A stretch of 29,052 nucleotides of DNA from an uncultured Eubacteriales bacterium (GTDB lineage: Bacteria; Bacillota; Clostridia; Oscillospirales; Oscillospiraceae): the NCBI GenBank assembly GCA_900545515.1, contig UQZA01000031.1, forward strand, positions 1 to 29,052. Reading direction: 5' to 3'. The notes below the pieces were generated by a model, which was not told the DNA's origin, searched no databases, and saw only the letters and a list, made by a program, of their open reading frames with translations. Positions 1-8,887 of this stretch are shown one piece after another (the stretch's first letter is position 1; each line of letters begins with the position of its first letter). The translations under genes were made by a program, and so were the position numbers.

Positions 1-388
1 CCTGATGGAGGCGGGGGTGGACTGCATCAAGCTGGAGGGGCGGGCCAAGTCTGCCAGCGCTCACCGGTTCTGCAAATACCGCACCGCCGACAGGCCCGCC
101 TGGGCGCCCTGGGCCACGGCAGTCGCCACCTGGGGGAGGCCGCCGGTGCAGTCCCCGGCGGCAAAAAGACCGGGGACGTTGGTGGCCATGGTCCCGTCCA
201 CCACGATCTTTCCGTTCTCCGTGAGGAGGCCCACCTTTCGGGCCAGGTCCCCGCTGCCGGCAGTTCCCAAGGCTACAAACAGGCGGCACACCTCCAGGGC
301 GCCTCCGTCTGCGAACCGAACTGCGGACAAAATGCCGGATTCTCCTACCAGAGCCGCTATCGGCCGGGTGTCCAGGTCCAAGTCCTGA
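1..388 (+). pseudogene. Truncated U32-family peptidase fragment, 3' end replaced
   Basis: The frame enters from the left edge (codon start at base 2) and its first 18 residues read like the conserved block of U32-family peptidases, where a segment of the type AGVD-x-KIEGR-x-KSA is normally followed by aromatic residues and a long C-terminal part. Here the match ends after the KSA triplet near base 55. The frame then runs antisense through the neighbouring flavoprotein gene as low-complexity Pro/Arg/Ala-rich sequence until a stop at 386-388. U32 members act on collagen-like substrates or in RNA hydroxylation; this copy would lack its C-terminal half. The stop codon of the opposite gene sits only 6 bp from the end of the homology, so the two genes were brought together by a deletion, an inversion or an assembly join. 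Family assignment rests on a short stretch and is moderately sure. Confidence 0.5.
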
Positions 389-921
389 GGAAACTCCTCC
401 GGCGCCGGGTCCCCGTTGGTGAGGAGGGTCACCCGCTTTGCCAGGGGTAGCAAAACGCCCGCCTCGTGGAGCGCATAGGTCCCTGCGCCCAGCACGGCCA
501 CCTCCTTGCCACGGCAGAAAAACCCGTCACACACGGCGCAGTAGCTGACTCCCGCCCCGTCAAAGTCATCCAAGCCGGGGATCCGGGGCCGCCGCCGCTG
601 GGCGCCGGTGGCCAGCACCACCGCCGGAGCAGCCAACGTCCCCTGGGTGGTCTCCGCCTCCAGGCCGTGGGCGCCAAAGCCAAGGCTCAGAATTTGGGCC
701 TCCTTTACGGTCACCCCCAGGCTCCGGACCTGCTCCAAGCCCTGACGGAACAGATCCGGCCCGGAAATGGGGGCGGGGAACCCATAAAAATTCTCAATGC
801 GCTCCGCCCGGGCCAAAGCGCCGCTATCCTGGTACACCAGGGTGACGGCCTTTCCACTGCGGGCGGCGTAAATGGCGGCTGTGGCCCCGGCAGGACCTCC
901 GCCTAACACCAGAACGTCCAT
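61..921 (-). CDS. Thioredoxin-reductase-like FAD-dependent disulfide oxidoreductase
   Basis: A 286-residue class II pyridine-nucleotide-disulfide oxidoreductase. The FAD-binding GGGPAG is at residues 7-12, the redox-active pair is Cys128 and Cys131 in CAVCDG, a second Rossmann glycine motif GAGTYA lies at 145-150, and the C-terminal FAD motif GLFAAGD is near 251-257. Enzymes of this group pass electrons through FAD to a disulfide in thioredoxin or a similar protein. It is about 20 residues shorter than the usual 305-315, and the HRR-x3-RA segment that binds the NADPH 2'-phosphate in classical TrxB is not visible after the second glycine motif, so the electron donor may be NADH, ferredoxin or something else. 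The ATG is preceded by GGGAGG at a good distance and starts 2 bp after the ROK kinase stop, so the two are cotranscribed. The fold is certain, the substrate is not. Confidence 0.85.
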   Translation of the reverse strand: MDVLVLGGGPAGATAAIYAARSGKAVTLVYQDSGALARAERIENFYGFPAPISGPDLFRQGLEQVRSLGVTVKEAQILSLGFGAHGLEAETTQGTLAAPAVVLATGAQRRRPRIPGLDDFDGAGVSYCAVCDGFFCRGKEVAVLGAGTYALHEAGVLLPLAKRVTLLTNGDPAPEEFPQDLDLDTRPIAALVGESGILSAVRFADGGALEVCRLFVALGTAGSGDLARKVGLLTENGKIVVDGTMATNVPGLFAAGDCTGGLPQVATAVAQGAQAGLSAVRYLQNR

Positions 922-923
922 TT

Positions 924-1871
924 TTACCTCCCAAAGGCATCCAGGGCCAGCTTGAAGCTGCCGTAGATGCCGGCGTCGTTGCCCAGCTTTGCCAGGGCAA
1001 AGAAAATGTCCTGGCCGGTATGGAACATGTAGGAAAGGAAGTACTTCCGCACCCCATCCAGCAGCGGCTGGCCCGCCTTGGACACGCCGCCACCCAGGAG
1101 CACAGCCTCCGGGTCAATCACGCAGCAGACATCTGCCAGGAACTGACCTAGAAAGTCAAAATACTCCTCCTGAATCTCCCGGGCCAGGGGATCTCCCTGG
1201 GCGCTGAGATCAAAAATGTCTTTACAGGTGAGCGGCTCCATGCCCCGCAGAGGGGAGGGAAGGTTGCTGCGCTCCATCCGGCGGCGGGCCAGACGCAAAA
1301 TCCCATTGGCAGACCCATACTGCTCTGCACATCCCCGTTTTCCGCAGCCGCAAACCTCGGTCTCATCCTTCTGCATGGGCATGTGGCTGATTTCTCCCCC
1401 TGCGCCGTGGGCGCCGGTGAGGATTTTACCGTCCACCACAATGCCGCCGCCGATGCCGGTGCCCAGGGTGACCAAAATCATGCTGCCATAGCCCCGGCCG
1501 CCGCCCTGCCAGCACTCGCCCAGGGCGGCTACATTGGCGTCATTGCCCGCTTTGACCGGAAGCGCCAAAAGCTGGGATAGCGCTTCCTCCAAATGAAAGG
1601 TGCCCCAGCCCAAATTGGCGCACCGGTCCACTACGCCGTCCCGGCGCACCGGCCCCGGGACGCCCACGCCCAGCCCCAGAACCTGGTCCTTGGAAAGCCC
1701 CCGCCGGGCCAGGCAGGCCTCAACCGCCTGTGCCACGTCCGGCAGAATTGCCGCGCCCTGGTTTTCTGTGTTGGTGGGAATTTCCCATTTCTCCAACAGC
1801 TCTCCCTTCTCCGTAAACAGCCCCAGCTTAACTGTGGTTCCACCGATATCCACACCAAATCCGTATTTCAT
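924..1871 (-). CDS. glcK: ROK-family sugar kinase, probable glucokinase
   Basis: A 315-residue ROK (repressor, ORF, kinase) protein without the N-terminal helix-turn-helix of the repressor branch, so it is a kinase. Visible parts are the phosphate-binding motif DIGGTTVKLG at residues 8-17, the catalytic-loop GNDAN at 109-113 with the likely base Asp111, the second phosphate loop LGTGIGGG at 136-143, the substrate motif ending in His163 (E160-I-S-H), and the ROK zinc motif with Cys174, Cys176 and Cys181. The family phosphorylates glucose or a related hexose with ATP in the cytosol; Gram-positive relatives at this length are glucokinases. It is the first gene of a two-gene unit with the flavoprotein and has its own extended -10 promoter about 75 bp upstream. 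Exact sugar specificity cannot be read from sequence. Confidence 0.88.
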   Translation of the reverse strand: MKYGFGVDIGGTTVKLGLFTEKGELLEKWEIPTNTENQGAAILPDVAQAVEACLARRGLSKDQVLGLGVGVPGPVRRDGVVDRCANLGWGTFHLEEALSQLLALPVKAGNDANVAALGECWQGGGRGYGSMILVTLGTGIGGGIVVDGKILTGAHGAGGEISHMPMQKDETEVCGCGKRGCAEQYGSANGILRLARRRMERSNLPSPLRGMEPLTCKDIFDLSAQGDPLAREIQEEYFDFLGQFLADVCCVIDPEAVLLGGGVSKAGQPLLDGVRKYFLSYMFHTGQDIFFALAKLGNDAGIYGSFKLALDAFGR

Positions 1872-1944
1872 GTTAAAGTTTCACCCACTCCTGACCCTTG
1901 GCCTGACATTCTATCTGTATGCCATTGCAGCTATACTTTTTACA

Positions 1945-1973
1945 ATTTTACCACACCAGGCCCGGACTTTCAA
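1945..1973 (-). promoter_or_regulatory. Extended -10 sigma-A promoter of the ROK kinase unit
   Basis: Reading the minus strand, TTGAAA (1973-1968) is followed after exactly 17 bp by TAAAAT (1950-1945), and TGG stands directly in front of the -10 hexamer, giving an extended -10. A transcript starting near 1937 would have a leader of about 66 nt before the ATG at 1871. It lies back to back with the miaB promoter. Confidence 0.65.
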
Positions 1974-2113
1974 CGGAAAACAACACCTCATTCAGGGTAA
2001 CGCATCATGGACAAACCTACAACCGCGGTCTTCCACATTTCCACAGCCCCTGCTCCGGTGTCACACATCATTGTAAATCCTACAGACTTTTGCAGAAATT
2101 TGCACCAGCAGTC

Positions 2114-2142
2114 TTGCAAAAAAGCCGGAAAAATGGTAAAAT
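2114..2142 (+). promoter_or_regulatory. Extended -10 sigma-A promoter of the miaB-mutS-mutL run
   Basis: TTGCAA (2114-2119), a 17-bp spacer and TAAAAT (2137-2142), again preceded by TGG (extended -10). The start of transcription would be near 2149, about 40 nt ahead of the chosen TTG start of miaB. No other comparably good promoter was found before ileS, so this is the likely main promoter of the long plus-strand run. Confidence 0.65.
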
Positions 2143-2188
2143 ACAATATTCAGAAGACATGATTTTTGATACATCGGAGGTAGCCCCA

Positions 2189-3598
2189 TTGAATCGGAAA
2201 ACCACAGTGATACCCCAGGACCAGGTGGAGGCGCAGCTTGCCCTGTGCTCCCAGGTTCAGGCATATTGGCACGGTCAGGGCAGGACGCCCACGGCTTATG
2301 TAGAGACTTATGGCTGCCAGCAAAATGAGGCGGACTCCCAGCGAATTCGGGGGCTTTTGGCCGCCTGCGGCTATGGCTTCGGCCAGGGCCCGGAGGGGGC
2401 CGACCTGGTGGTGATGAACACCTGCGCCATCCGGGAGCATGCCGAGCAGCGGGTATTCGGCAACCTGGGAGCCCTCACCCACACCAAGCGCCGCCACCCG
2501 GCTCAGAAGATTTTCCTGTGCGGCTGCATGGCAGGCCAGCCGGAGGTGGAGGAGCGGCTCCGGAAGAGCTTCCCCCATGTGGACGGCGTATTTTCCACCC
2601 ACCATTTGTGGCAATTCCCGGAAATTCTGCTTCGGGTCCTGACCACAGGTAAACGGGTTTATTATACCCAGGACGAGCCGGGTTCCATTGCTGAGGGCCT
2701 GCCGGTCCGGCGGGAGGGCCACCTGAAGGCCTGGGTGTCTATTATGTATGGCTGCAACAACTTCTGCTCCTACTGCATCGTCCCCTATGTCCGGGGCCGG
2801 GAGCGGAGCCGGAGGCCGGAGGCAATCCTGGCGGAATGCCGGGAGCTGATTGAGTCCGGATACAAAGATATCACCCTTCTGGGCCAGAACGTCAACTCCT
2901 ACGGCAAGGACCTGGACTGTGGCGTGGATTTTTCCGACCTGCTGGCGGAGATTGCCGGGCTGCCTGGAGATTTTCTGGTGCGGTTCATGACCAGCCACCC
3001 CCGGGACGCCGGCCCCAAGCTCTTTGACACCATGGCCAGGTTCCCTAAAATCGCCAAGCAGCTTCACCTGCCGGTGCAGTGCGGCAGCGACCGGGTGCTG
3101 AAGGCCATGAACCGGCATTACAACCGGCAGCAGTATTTGGAGCTGGTGGACTATGCCCGGAAGGTGATGCCGGAGTTGGTCCTAACCTCCGATGTGATCG
3201 TGGGCTTTCCGGGAGAGACGGAGGCGGAGTTCGAGGAGACCGTGACGCTGATCCGCCAGGTGCGCTATGACGCCCTCTTTACCTTTATTTATTCCCCCCG
3301 GCCCGGTACCCCGGCGGCCAGCCTGCCGGACCCTGCCACCCGGCAGGAGAAAAACCAGTGGTTTGACCGGCTCTGCGCCGCTCAGAATGCCATTTCGGAA
3401 GAAAAGCACCGGGCTTATGTAGGCAAAACTCTGCGGGTTCTGGTGGACGGAACCGATGGGGACCTGCTGACCGCCCGGACCGAGGGTGGGCGGCTGGTCC
3501 GCCTGACGGGAGACGCCGGCCTCATTGGCCGGTTCTGCCAGGTGAAAATCGATGGCGCCACCACCTGGAGCCTGACCGGTACCTTGGCGGCGGAGTGA
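2189..3598 (+). CDS. miaB: tRNA-2-methylthio-N6-dimethylallyladenosine synthase MiaB
   Basis: A 469-residue radical-SAM methylthiotransferase that adds the 2-methylthio group to i6A37 of tRNAs reading codons that begin with U. The N-terminal domain carries the auxiliary 4Fe-4S cysteines Cys43 (YGCQQN), Cys79 (NTCAIRE) and Cys113 (CGCM). The radical-SAM cluster motif C-x3-C-x2-C is Cys189, Cys193 and Cys196, and a TRAM-type RNA-binding domain ends the protein. The frame is open back to 1919, but CGGAGG at 2175-2180 stands 8 bp before a TTG at 2189, and the residues upstream do not look like MiaB; ATG 2159 is the alternative and has a poor ribosome site. MiaB uses the product of MiaA, encoded 5 kb downstream in the same run. 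Length and all six cluster cysteines are intact. Confidence 0.97.
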   Translation: MNRKTTVIPQDQVEAQLALCSQVQAYWHGQGRTPTAYVETYGCQQNEADSQRIRGLLAACGYGFGQGPEGADLVVMNTCAIREHAEQRVFGNLGALTHTKRRHPAQKIFLCGCMAGQPEVEERLRKSFPHVDGVFSTHHLWQFPEILLRVLTTGKRVYYTQDEPGSIAEGLPVRREGHLKAWVSIMYGCNNFCSYCIVPYVRGRERSRRPEAILAECRELIESGYKDITLLGQNVNSYGKDLDCGVDFSDLLAEIAGLPGDFLVRFMTSHPRDAGPKLFDTMARFPKIAKQLHLPVQCGSDRVLKAMNRHYNRQQYLELVDYARKVMPELVLTSDVIVGFPGETEAEFEETVTLIRQVRYDALFTFIYSPRPGTPAASLPDPATRQEKNQWFDRLCAAQNAISEEKHRAYVGKTLRVLVDGTDGDLLTARTEGGRLVRLTGDAGLIGRFCQVKIDGATTWSLTGTLAAE

Positions 3599-3635
3599 GC
3601 TGCCCCAACTGGAACAATAGAAAGTGAGAGAACAT

Positions 3636-6230
3636 ATGGCCACAGAGCTGACCCCCATGATGCGGCAATACCTGGAGATGAAAGAGAAAAACAAGGATTG
3701 CCTCCTGTTTTTCCGTCTGGGTGATTTCTATGAGATGTTCAATGAGGATGCCAAGCTGGTATCCAAAGAGCTGGACCTGACCCTGACCACCCGGGACCGG
3801 AGCAAGGACAAGGAGGACCAGACCCCCATGTGCGGCGTGCCCTACCACTCCGCCGAGGCCTACATTGCCCGGCTGGTGGCCAAGGGGTACAAGGTGGCCA
3901 TTTGTGAGCAGACCGAGGACCCGGCCACGGCCAAGGGACTGGTGGACCGGGACATTGTCCGGATTGTCACCCCCGGCACCGTCACCGAGAGCTCTATGCT
4001 GGACGAGAGCCGCAACAATTACATGGCCAGCCTCTTCGGCCTGGACGGGGCCTATGGTCTGTGCTTCTGCGACCTGTCCACCGGCGCGTTTTATGCCACC
4101 GGAGCCCAGGGGCCTGAGGCTGTGGCACGGGTGGCGGCGGAGCTGGGGCGGTTTGCCCCGGCGGAGGTCATCCGGGGCGGCCAGGGCGTCACAGCCGGGG
4201 AGATTGAGAACACTCTGTTCCAGCGACTGCGCTGCTGTGTGGACGAGGGAAAGGAGCCCCCGTCTCTGGAGACGGCTGCCGGACTGCTGGAGCGCCACTT
4301 CGGGGCCAGCCTGGCGGAGCTGGGTGTGGCGGGGCAGGAGGCCGTGGTTCTGGCCTGCGCCCTCCTCTTGCAGACCATGCAGGAGACCCAGAAGAATGAC
4401 CTAAGCCACATCCGCCGCTTGGAGTATTACACGACAGGCCGCTACATGGAGCTGGACCTCACAGCCCGGCGGAACCTGGAGCTTACGGAGACCCTGCGGG
4501 ACAAGTCCAAACGGGGTAGCCTCCTGTGGGTTCTGGACCAGACGAAGACCGCCATGGGCGGCCGCCTCCTCCGTTCCTGGCTGGAAAAGCCCCTGCTGGA
4601 CCCGGTGGAAATCGGCCGCCGCCAGGGCGCTGTGGAGGAGCTGGTGGGAAATCCGGTGGCTCGGGGCGAGGTGGAGGCCTGCCTGAAGGAAATCTCAGAC
4701 CTGGAGCGGGTGATGACCCGGATTGTCACCGGCTCCGCCAATGGCCGGGATCTTGTGAGCCTGGCCCAGGGCTGCCGGCCCCTGCCGGAGCTGAAGGAGC
4801 AGCTGGGGCGGCTGCAGAGCCCCATGCTGGCCCGTCTTCGGGACAATCTGGACGAGATGCAGGACCTCCGGAGCCTCATTGAAAAGACCATCGTGGCCGA
4901 CCCGCCCTTTACCATCCGGGAGGGAGGCCTCATCCGGGAGGGGGCCGACGAGGAGATTGACCGCCTGCGGGACATTATGAATGGCGGAGCCGGGACCATT
5001 GCCGCCATAGAGGGCCAGGAGCGGGAGAAGACCGGCATCCGCACCCTGAAGGTGGGCTATAACCGGGTCTTCGGCTATTACATCGAGGTGTCCAAGTCCT
5101 TCCAGGCCCAGGTGCCGGCGCATTACATCCGAAAGCAGACTCTGGCCAACTGCGAGCGGTACATCACCCAAGAGCTGAAGGAGCTGGAGGCCACAGTGCT
5201 CACGGCAAAGGACCGAATCACTGCCCTGGAATACCAGCTGTTCACCCGCCTCCGGGAGTTCATCGCCAAGGGGGCCGGGCGGGTCCAGGAGACTGCGGCG
5301 GCGGTGGCTGCCGTGGATGTGCTGTGCTCCCTGGCCGCTGTGGCTGCCCAGCGGGGCTACTGCCGGCCGGAGGTGACCACAGGCTCCGAGATCCTCATCC
5401 GGGAGGGCCGCCACCCTGTGGTGGAGCAGGTGCTGAAGGACAGCCTGTTTGTGCCCAACGATACGGAGCTGGGCGTGCCGGGCGCCCAGGTGGCCATCAT
5501 CACGGGTCCCAACATGGCGGGAAAGTCCACCTATATGCGGCAGGTGGCCCTTATGGTGATTCTGGCCCAGATGGGCTCCTTCGTCCCGGCCAAATCTGCC
5601 CGGATTGGCATTGTGGACCGGGTTTTCACCCGCATTGGCGCCAGCGATGACCTGGCCTCGGGTCAGTCCACCTTTATGGTGGAGATGACGGAGGTGGCCC
5701 AGATTTTGAAGCATGCCACAGCCCGGAGCCTTCTCATCTTGGACGAAATTGGCCGGGGCACCTCCACCTTCGATGGCATGGCCATTGCCCGGGCGGTGCT
5801 GGAGCATGTGGCCAACTCCAAAAAGCTGGGGGCCAAGACTCTGTTCGCCACCCATTATCACGAGCTTACCGCCATGGAGGCGGAGCTTCCCAATGTGAAA
5901 AATTACAACATCGCCGTGAAAAAACGGGGAAAAGACATGATTTTCCTGCGGAAGATCGTCCCCGGCGCGGCGGACGAATCCTACGGCGTGGAGGTAGCCA
6001 ACCTGGCGGGGCTGCCGGGGTCCGTTATCACCCGGGCCAGGCAGCTGCTTCAGGAGCTGGAGGCCGGCGCTGCCCCGGCGCAGCCGGTGGAGAAGCCGGA
6101 GGCGGATCAGGTGTCCATGCTGGATATGTCCGGTCAGGCGGTGTGCCGGGAGCTGCAGAAGGTGGCTGTGGAGACCCTGACGCCCATTGAGGCCATGAAC
6201 CTGCTGTTTCGCCTGAAACAGATGCTCTGA
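3636..6230 (+). CDS. mutS: DNA mismatch recognition ATPase MutS
   Basis: An 864-residue MutS1. The mismatch-reading Phe-x-Glu is Phe31-Tyr-Glu33 in GDFYEMF, the Walker A loop GPNMAGKST is at residues 624-632, and the Walker B region with LDEIGRGTSTFDGMA follows, then the ATHYHEL signature. The C-terminal end carries a helix-turn-helix dimer part of the usual form. MutS dimers find mispairs and recruit MutL, encoded one gene downstream. The frame also offers a GTG at 3624, but starting at ATG 3636 gives the usual MutS N-terminus (Met-Ala-x3-Pro-Met-Met). The ribosome site before it, GTGAGAG, is weak, which fits translational coupling to miaB, whose stop lies 37 bp upstream. Nothing essential is missing. 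Confidence 0.97.
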   Translation: MATELTPMMRQYLEMKEKNKDCLLFFRLGDFYEMFNEDAKLVSKELDLTLTTRDRSKDKEDQTPMCGVPYHSAEAYIARLVAKGYKVAICEQTEDPATAKGLVDRDIVRIVTPGTVTESSMLDESRNNYMASLFGLDGAYGLCFCDLSTGAFYATGAQGPEAVARVAAELGRFAPAEVIRGGQGVTAGEIENTLFQRLRCCVDEGKEPPSLETAAGLLERHFGASLAELGVAGQEAVVLACALLLQTMQETQKNDLSHIRRLEYYTTGRYMELDLTARRNLELTETLRDKSKRGSLLWVLDQTKTAMGGRLLRSWLEKPLLDPVEIGRRQGAVEELVGNPVARGEVEACLKEISDLERVMTRIVTGSANGRDLVSLAQGCRPLPELKEQLGRLQSPMLARLRDNLDEMQDLRSLIEKTIVADPPFTIREGGLIREGADEEIDRLRDIMNGGAGTIAAIEGQEREKTGIRTLKVGYNRVFGYYIEVSKSFQAQVPAHYIRKQTLANCERYITQELKELEATVLTAKDRITALEYQLFTRLREFIAKGAGRVQETAAAVAAVDVLCSLAAVAAQRGYCRPEVTTGSEILIREGRHPVVEQVLKDSLFVPNDTELGVPGAQVAIITGPNMAGKSTYMRQVALMVILAQMGSFVPAKSARIGIVDRVFTRIGASDDLASGQSTFMVEMTEVAQILKHATARSLLILDEIGRGTSTFDGMAIARAVLEHVANSKKLGAKTLFATHYHELTAMEAELPNVKNYNIAVKKRGKDMIFLRKIVPGAADESYGVEVANLAGLPGSVITRARQLLQELEAGAAPAQPVEKPEADQVSMLDMSGQAVCRELQKVAVETLTPIEAMNLLFRLKQML

Positions 6231-6246
6231 GAATTCGAGGTGTGTC

Positions 6247-6957
6247 ATGAACGAAACCAAGCGGCTGTCTGTCACCATGACCCGGGGAGAACGGGTCCTG
6301 GGATGGCTGTATGTTCCCTTCTTCCTGGTGCTGCTGGCCTGGATTCTGGCAGAAGGCTTCCGGCTTCTGGGCTGGGACACCGGGACCTTACTGGGTCAGG
6401 CTCGGCTGAACGGTGTGTTCTTCGGGGTGAACTTCCTGGCGACGGTCCTCATTTACCGAAAGTTCCTGTCAAAATCCCTGGCCATGGTGGGCCGGCGGTT
6501 CTGGGGCTTTCTCCAGGCGGTGATTCTGGGCCTGGTGATGTACTATGCCGGAACCCTCTTCATCACCTGGGCGGTTCGGCTCTGGCGGCCCGGCCTGGAG
6601 AATGTGAACGACGCCGCCATTTCCGCCATGGCCAAGGAGGCCCGGTGGGTGATGGCGGCGGGCACCGTGCTTCTCACGCCTCTGGCGGAGGAGTGCATAT
6701 TCCGGGGCCTCCTGTTCCAGGGGTTGCACCGGCACAACCGGGCGGCGGCCTACGCCCTGTCCACAGCGGCCTTTTGCCTGGTGCATGTGGCAGGCTATGT
6801 GGGCCAGACGGAACTTCTCTCCCTGGCCATTTTGGCTCTGGAGTATATCCCGGCGGGCATTGCTCTGGCCTGGGCCTATGAGAAAGCGGACACCATATTT
6901 GCCCCTGTCCTCATGCACAGCCTCATCAACGCCCTGTCCATTCGCACACTGTGGTAA
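6247..6957 (+). CDS. CPBP-family intramembrane metalloprotease
   Basis: A 236-residue polytopic membrane protein with the CPBP (CAAX protease / bacteriocin-processing, Abi) motifs in order: Glu148-Glu149-x3-Arg153, Phe-x3-His180, and His224-x3-Asn228. These residues hold the metal and the catalytic water in the membrane. About six to seven hydrophobic segments are visible, the first around residues 19-41. Family members cleave prenylated or peptide substrates or support bacteriocin immunity; the substrate here is unknown. GAGGTG at 6236-6241 is the ribosome site. The gene sits between mutS and mutL, and the ribosome site of mutL overlaps its stop codon, so it is coexpressed with mismatch repair, but nothing in the sequence links it to repair. 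Confidence 0.85.
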   Translation: MNETKRLSVTMTRGERVLGWLYVPFFLVLLAWILAEGFRLLGWDTGTLLGQARLNGVFFGVNFLATVLIYRKFLSKSLAMVGRRFWGFLQAVILGLVMYYAGTLFITWAVRLWRPGLENVNDAAISAMAKEARWVMAAGTVLLTPLAEECIFRGLLFQGLHRHNRAAAYALSTAAFCLVHVAGYVGQTELLSLAILALEYIPAGIALAWAYEKADTIFAPVLMHSLINALSIRTLW

Positions 6958-6968
6958 GGAGACCCAAT

Positions 6969-8858
6969 ATGCCGAAAATTATACAACTTTCCCCCCATGT
7001 GGCCAACCTGATTGCCGCCGGCGAGGTGGTGGAGCGCCCTGCCTCCGTGGTGAAGGAGCTGCTGGAAAACGCCGTAGACGCCGGGGCTTCCAAGGTTACG
7101 GTGGAGCTTCGGAACGGGGGTATGACCTTCCTCCGGGTGACGGACAACGGCTGCGGCATGAGTCCGGAGGATGCCAGAACCGCCTTCCTCCGCCATGCCA
7201 CCTCCAAGCTCCGGGAGCCTGAGGATTTGAACGCCATTGGTACCATGGGCTTCCGGGGGGAGGCCCTGGCGGCCATTGCCGCCGTGTCCCGGGTGGACCT
7301 GCTGACCAAAACCGCCGGCGCGGTGGAGGGGGTCAGTCTCCACCTGGAGGCGGGAGCCGTTACGGAAGAGTCGGAGGCCGGATGCCCGGAGGGGACCACC
7401 ATCATTGTCCGAGACCTGTTTTTCAACACTCCGGCCCGGATGAAATTTATGAAGCAGGACAGCGTGGAGGGGGCCGCTGCGGCGTCTGCCGTGCAGCGCC
7501 AGGCGCTGGCCCATCCCCAGGTAGCCGTGCGCCTGCTGCGGGATGGGAAGGAAATTCTCAATACCCCTGGCGACGGACAGCTGCTGTCCGCCATGGCCGG
7601 TGTCTATGGCCGGGAGGCGGCCAACCTGGTCCCGGTGGACAGCCACTGGGAGAAGAGCGAGGTGCGGGGCTTTGTGTCTAAGCCCACCCAGGCCCGGGCC
7701 AGCCGGGCTTACCAGATCTTTTTCGTAAACGGCCGCCCGGTGAAGTCCAAGCTTCTCCAGTCAGCTTTGGAGGAGGCCTACCGGAATCAGCTGATGGTGG
7801 GGAAATTTCCCGCCTGTGTCCTCCATTTGCAGGTGCCCCCTCACACCGTGGATGTGAATGTGCATCCGGCCAAAACAGAGGTGAAGTTTCTCTCGGAGCG
7901 GGAGGCCTTTGACTGCATCCATTACGGCGTTCTGGCGGCCCTGAACAAAGCGCAGGACCGGCCCCAGCTGCACCTGAGCCGGGAGACGCCGGAGGTTGCC
8001 CCTGCGCCTGCCCACCCGCCGGCCAGGCAGGAGGCCTTTCGCACCATGTCCGCGGAAACCTACCGGCAGATGGCTGCGGCGCTGGCAGATGGGAAAAAGC
8101 CAAGCCCACAGAGGGCTCAGGACGCCGCTCGCGCCATGGAGCGGGCCCCTTTGGCACAGCCGGTCATGATTCCCCAACCCCGGAATACTCTCCGCCAGGA
8201 GCCGCCTGCGGCTCCAGAGGCGGTCCCTGAATCGGCGAAGCCGGCTCCGGAGCCGGAAGCGGTGCAGGAGGCCCTGCCGATGCCGGAGGAGGTCCCCTTC
8301 ACCGTCCTGGGAGAGCTGTTTGACACCTATATTGTGGCCCAGCAGGGGGAGGAGGCCTTCCTCATTGACAAGCACGCCGCCCACGAGCGGGTCCTGTTCG
8401 ACCGGCTCCGGGCCCAAAAGCAGGAGATCGTTTCCCAGACCCTTCTGGCTCCCCAGGTATGCCGCCTGGGGCAGGAGGGGGCGGCGCTGGTGCTGGAAAA
8501 CCTCTCTTTGCTGGATGAGCTGGGCTATGGGGTGGAGGAATTCGGGGAGGGAACGGTGCTGCTGCGCCAGGTTCCCATGGACCTCTCCCCGGAGCAGGGG
8601 GCGGATTGCCTCACCAGCCTGGCCCAGGATCTTCAGGAGGGCCGGCGGGAGGACCGGGACAGTCTGCGGGACAATCTCCTGCACACCATGGCCTGCAAGG
8701 CCGCCATCAAGGCAGGCTGGCATACCGATCCCCTGGAGCGGGAGGCCCTGGTGCGGCAGGTGCTGGGCCGGGAAGACCTGAAGTATTGCCCCCATGGCCG
8801 CCCCGTTTGCATCCGGCTGACCAAGCAGCAGCTGGAGCGCCAATTTGGCCGGGCGTAA
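6969..8858 (+). CDS. mutL: DNA mismatch repair protein MutL, endonuclease type
   Basis: A 629-residue GHKL ATPase that couples MutS to strand incision. ATP-site motifs are Glu33-Asn34 in ENAVDAG, DNGCGM at 59-64 and GFRGEAL at 94-100. A Pro/Ala/Glu-rich linker of roughly 100 residues separates this from the C-terminal dimer domain. That domain holds the endonuclease metal motif as DKHAAHE (467-473) followed by an Asp where the consensus DQHA-x2-E-x4-E has the last Glu, and CPHGRP at 607-612. A nicking MutL fits an organism without a visible MutH. AAGGAG at 6956-6961 sets the start at ATG 6969 and overlaps the stop of the upstream protease gene. The frame is open a further 18 bp upstream, but that extension has no ribosome site. 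Confidence 0.96.
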   Translation: MPKIIQLSPHVANLIAAGEVVERPASVVKELLENAVDAGASKVTVELRNGGMTFLRVTDNGCGMSPEDARTAFLRHATSKLREPEDLNAIGTMGFRGEALAAIAAVSRVDLLTKTAGAVEGVSLHLEAGAVTEESEAGCPEGTTIIVRDLFFNTPARMKFMKQDSVEGAAAASAVQRQALAHPQVAVRLLRDGKEILNTPGDGQLLSAMAGVYGREAANLVPVDSHWEKSEVRGFVSKPTQARASRAYQIFFVNGRPVKSKLLQSALEEAYRNQLMVGKFPACVLHLQVPPHTVDVNVHPAKTEVKFLSEREAFDCIHYGVLAALNKAQDRPQLHLSRETPEVAPAPAHPPARQEAFRTMSAETYRQMAAALADGKKPSPQRAQDAARAMERAPLAQPVMIPQPRNTLRQEPPAAPEAVPESAKPAPEPEAVQEALPMPEEVPFTVLGELFDTYIVAQQGEEAFLIDKHAAHERVLFDRLRAQKQEIVSQTLLAPQVCRLGQEGAALVLENLSLLDELGYGVEEFGEGTVLLRQVPMDLSPEQGADCLTSLAQDLQEGRREDRDSLRDNLLHTMACKAAIKAGWHTDPLEREALVRQVLGREDLKYCPHGRPVCIRLTKQQLERQFGRA

Positions 8859-8887
8859 TGGCCATCATTGGGAAAGGAGGCCCCACT

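Noticed and set aside
1919..2188. N-terminal extension of MiaB
   Set aside because: It contains the promoter and unconserved residues. A strong ribosome site marks the TTG at 2189.
4695..6380. A 561-codon open frame opposite mutS
   Set aside because: It is an antisense shadow of a highly conserved GC-rich gene and lacks any family motif.
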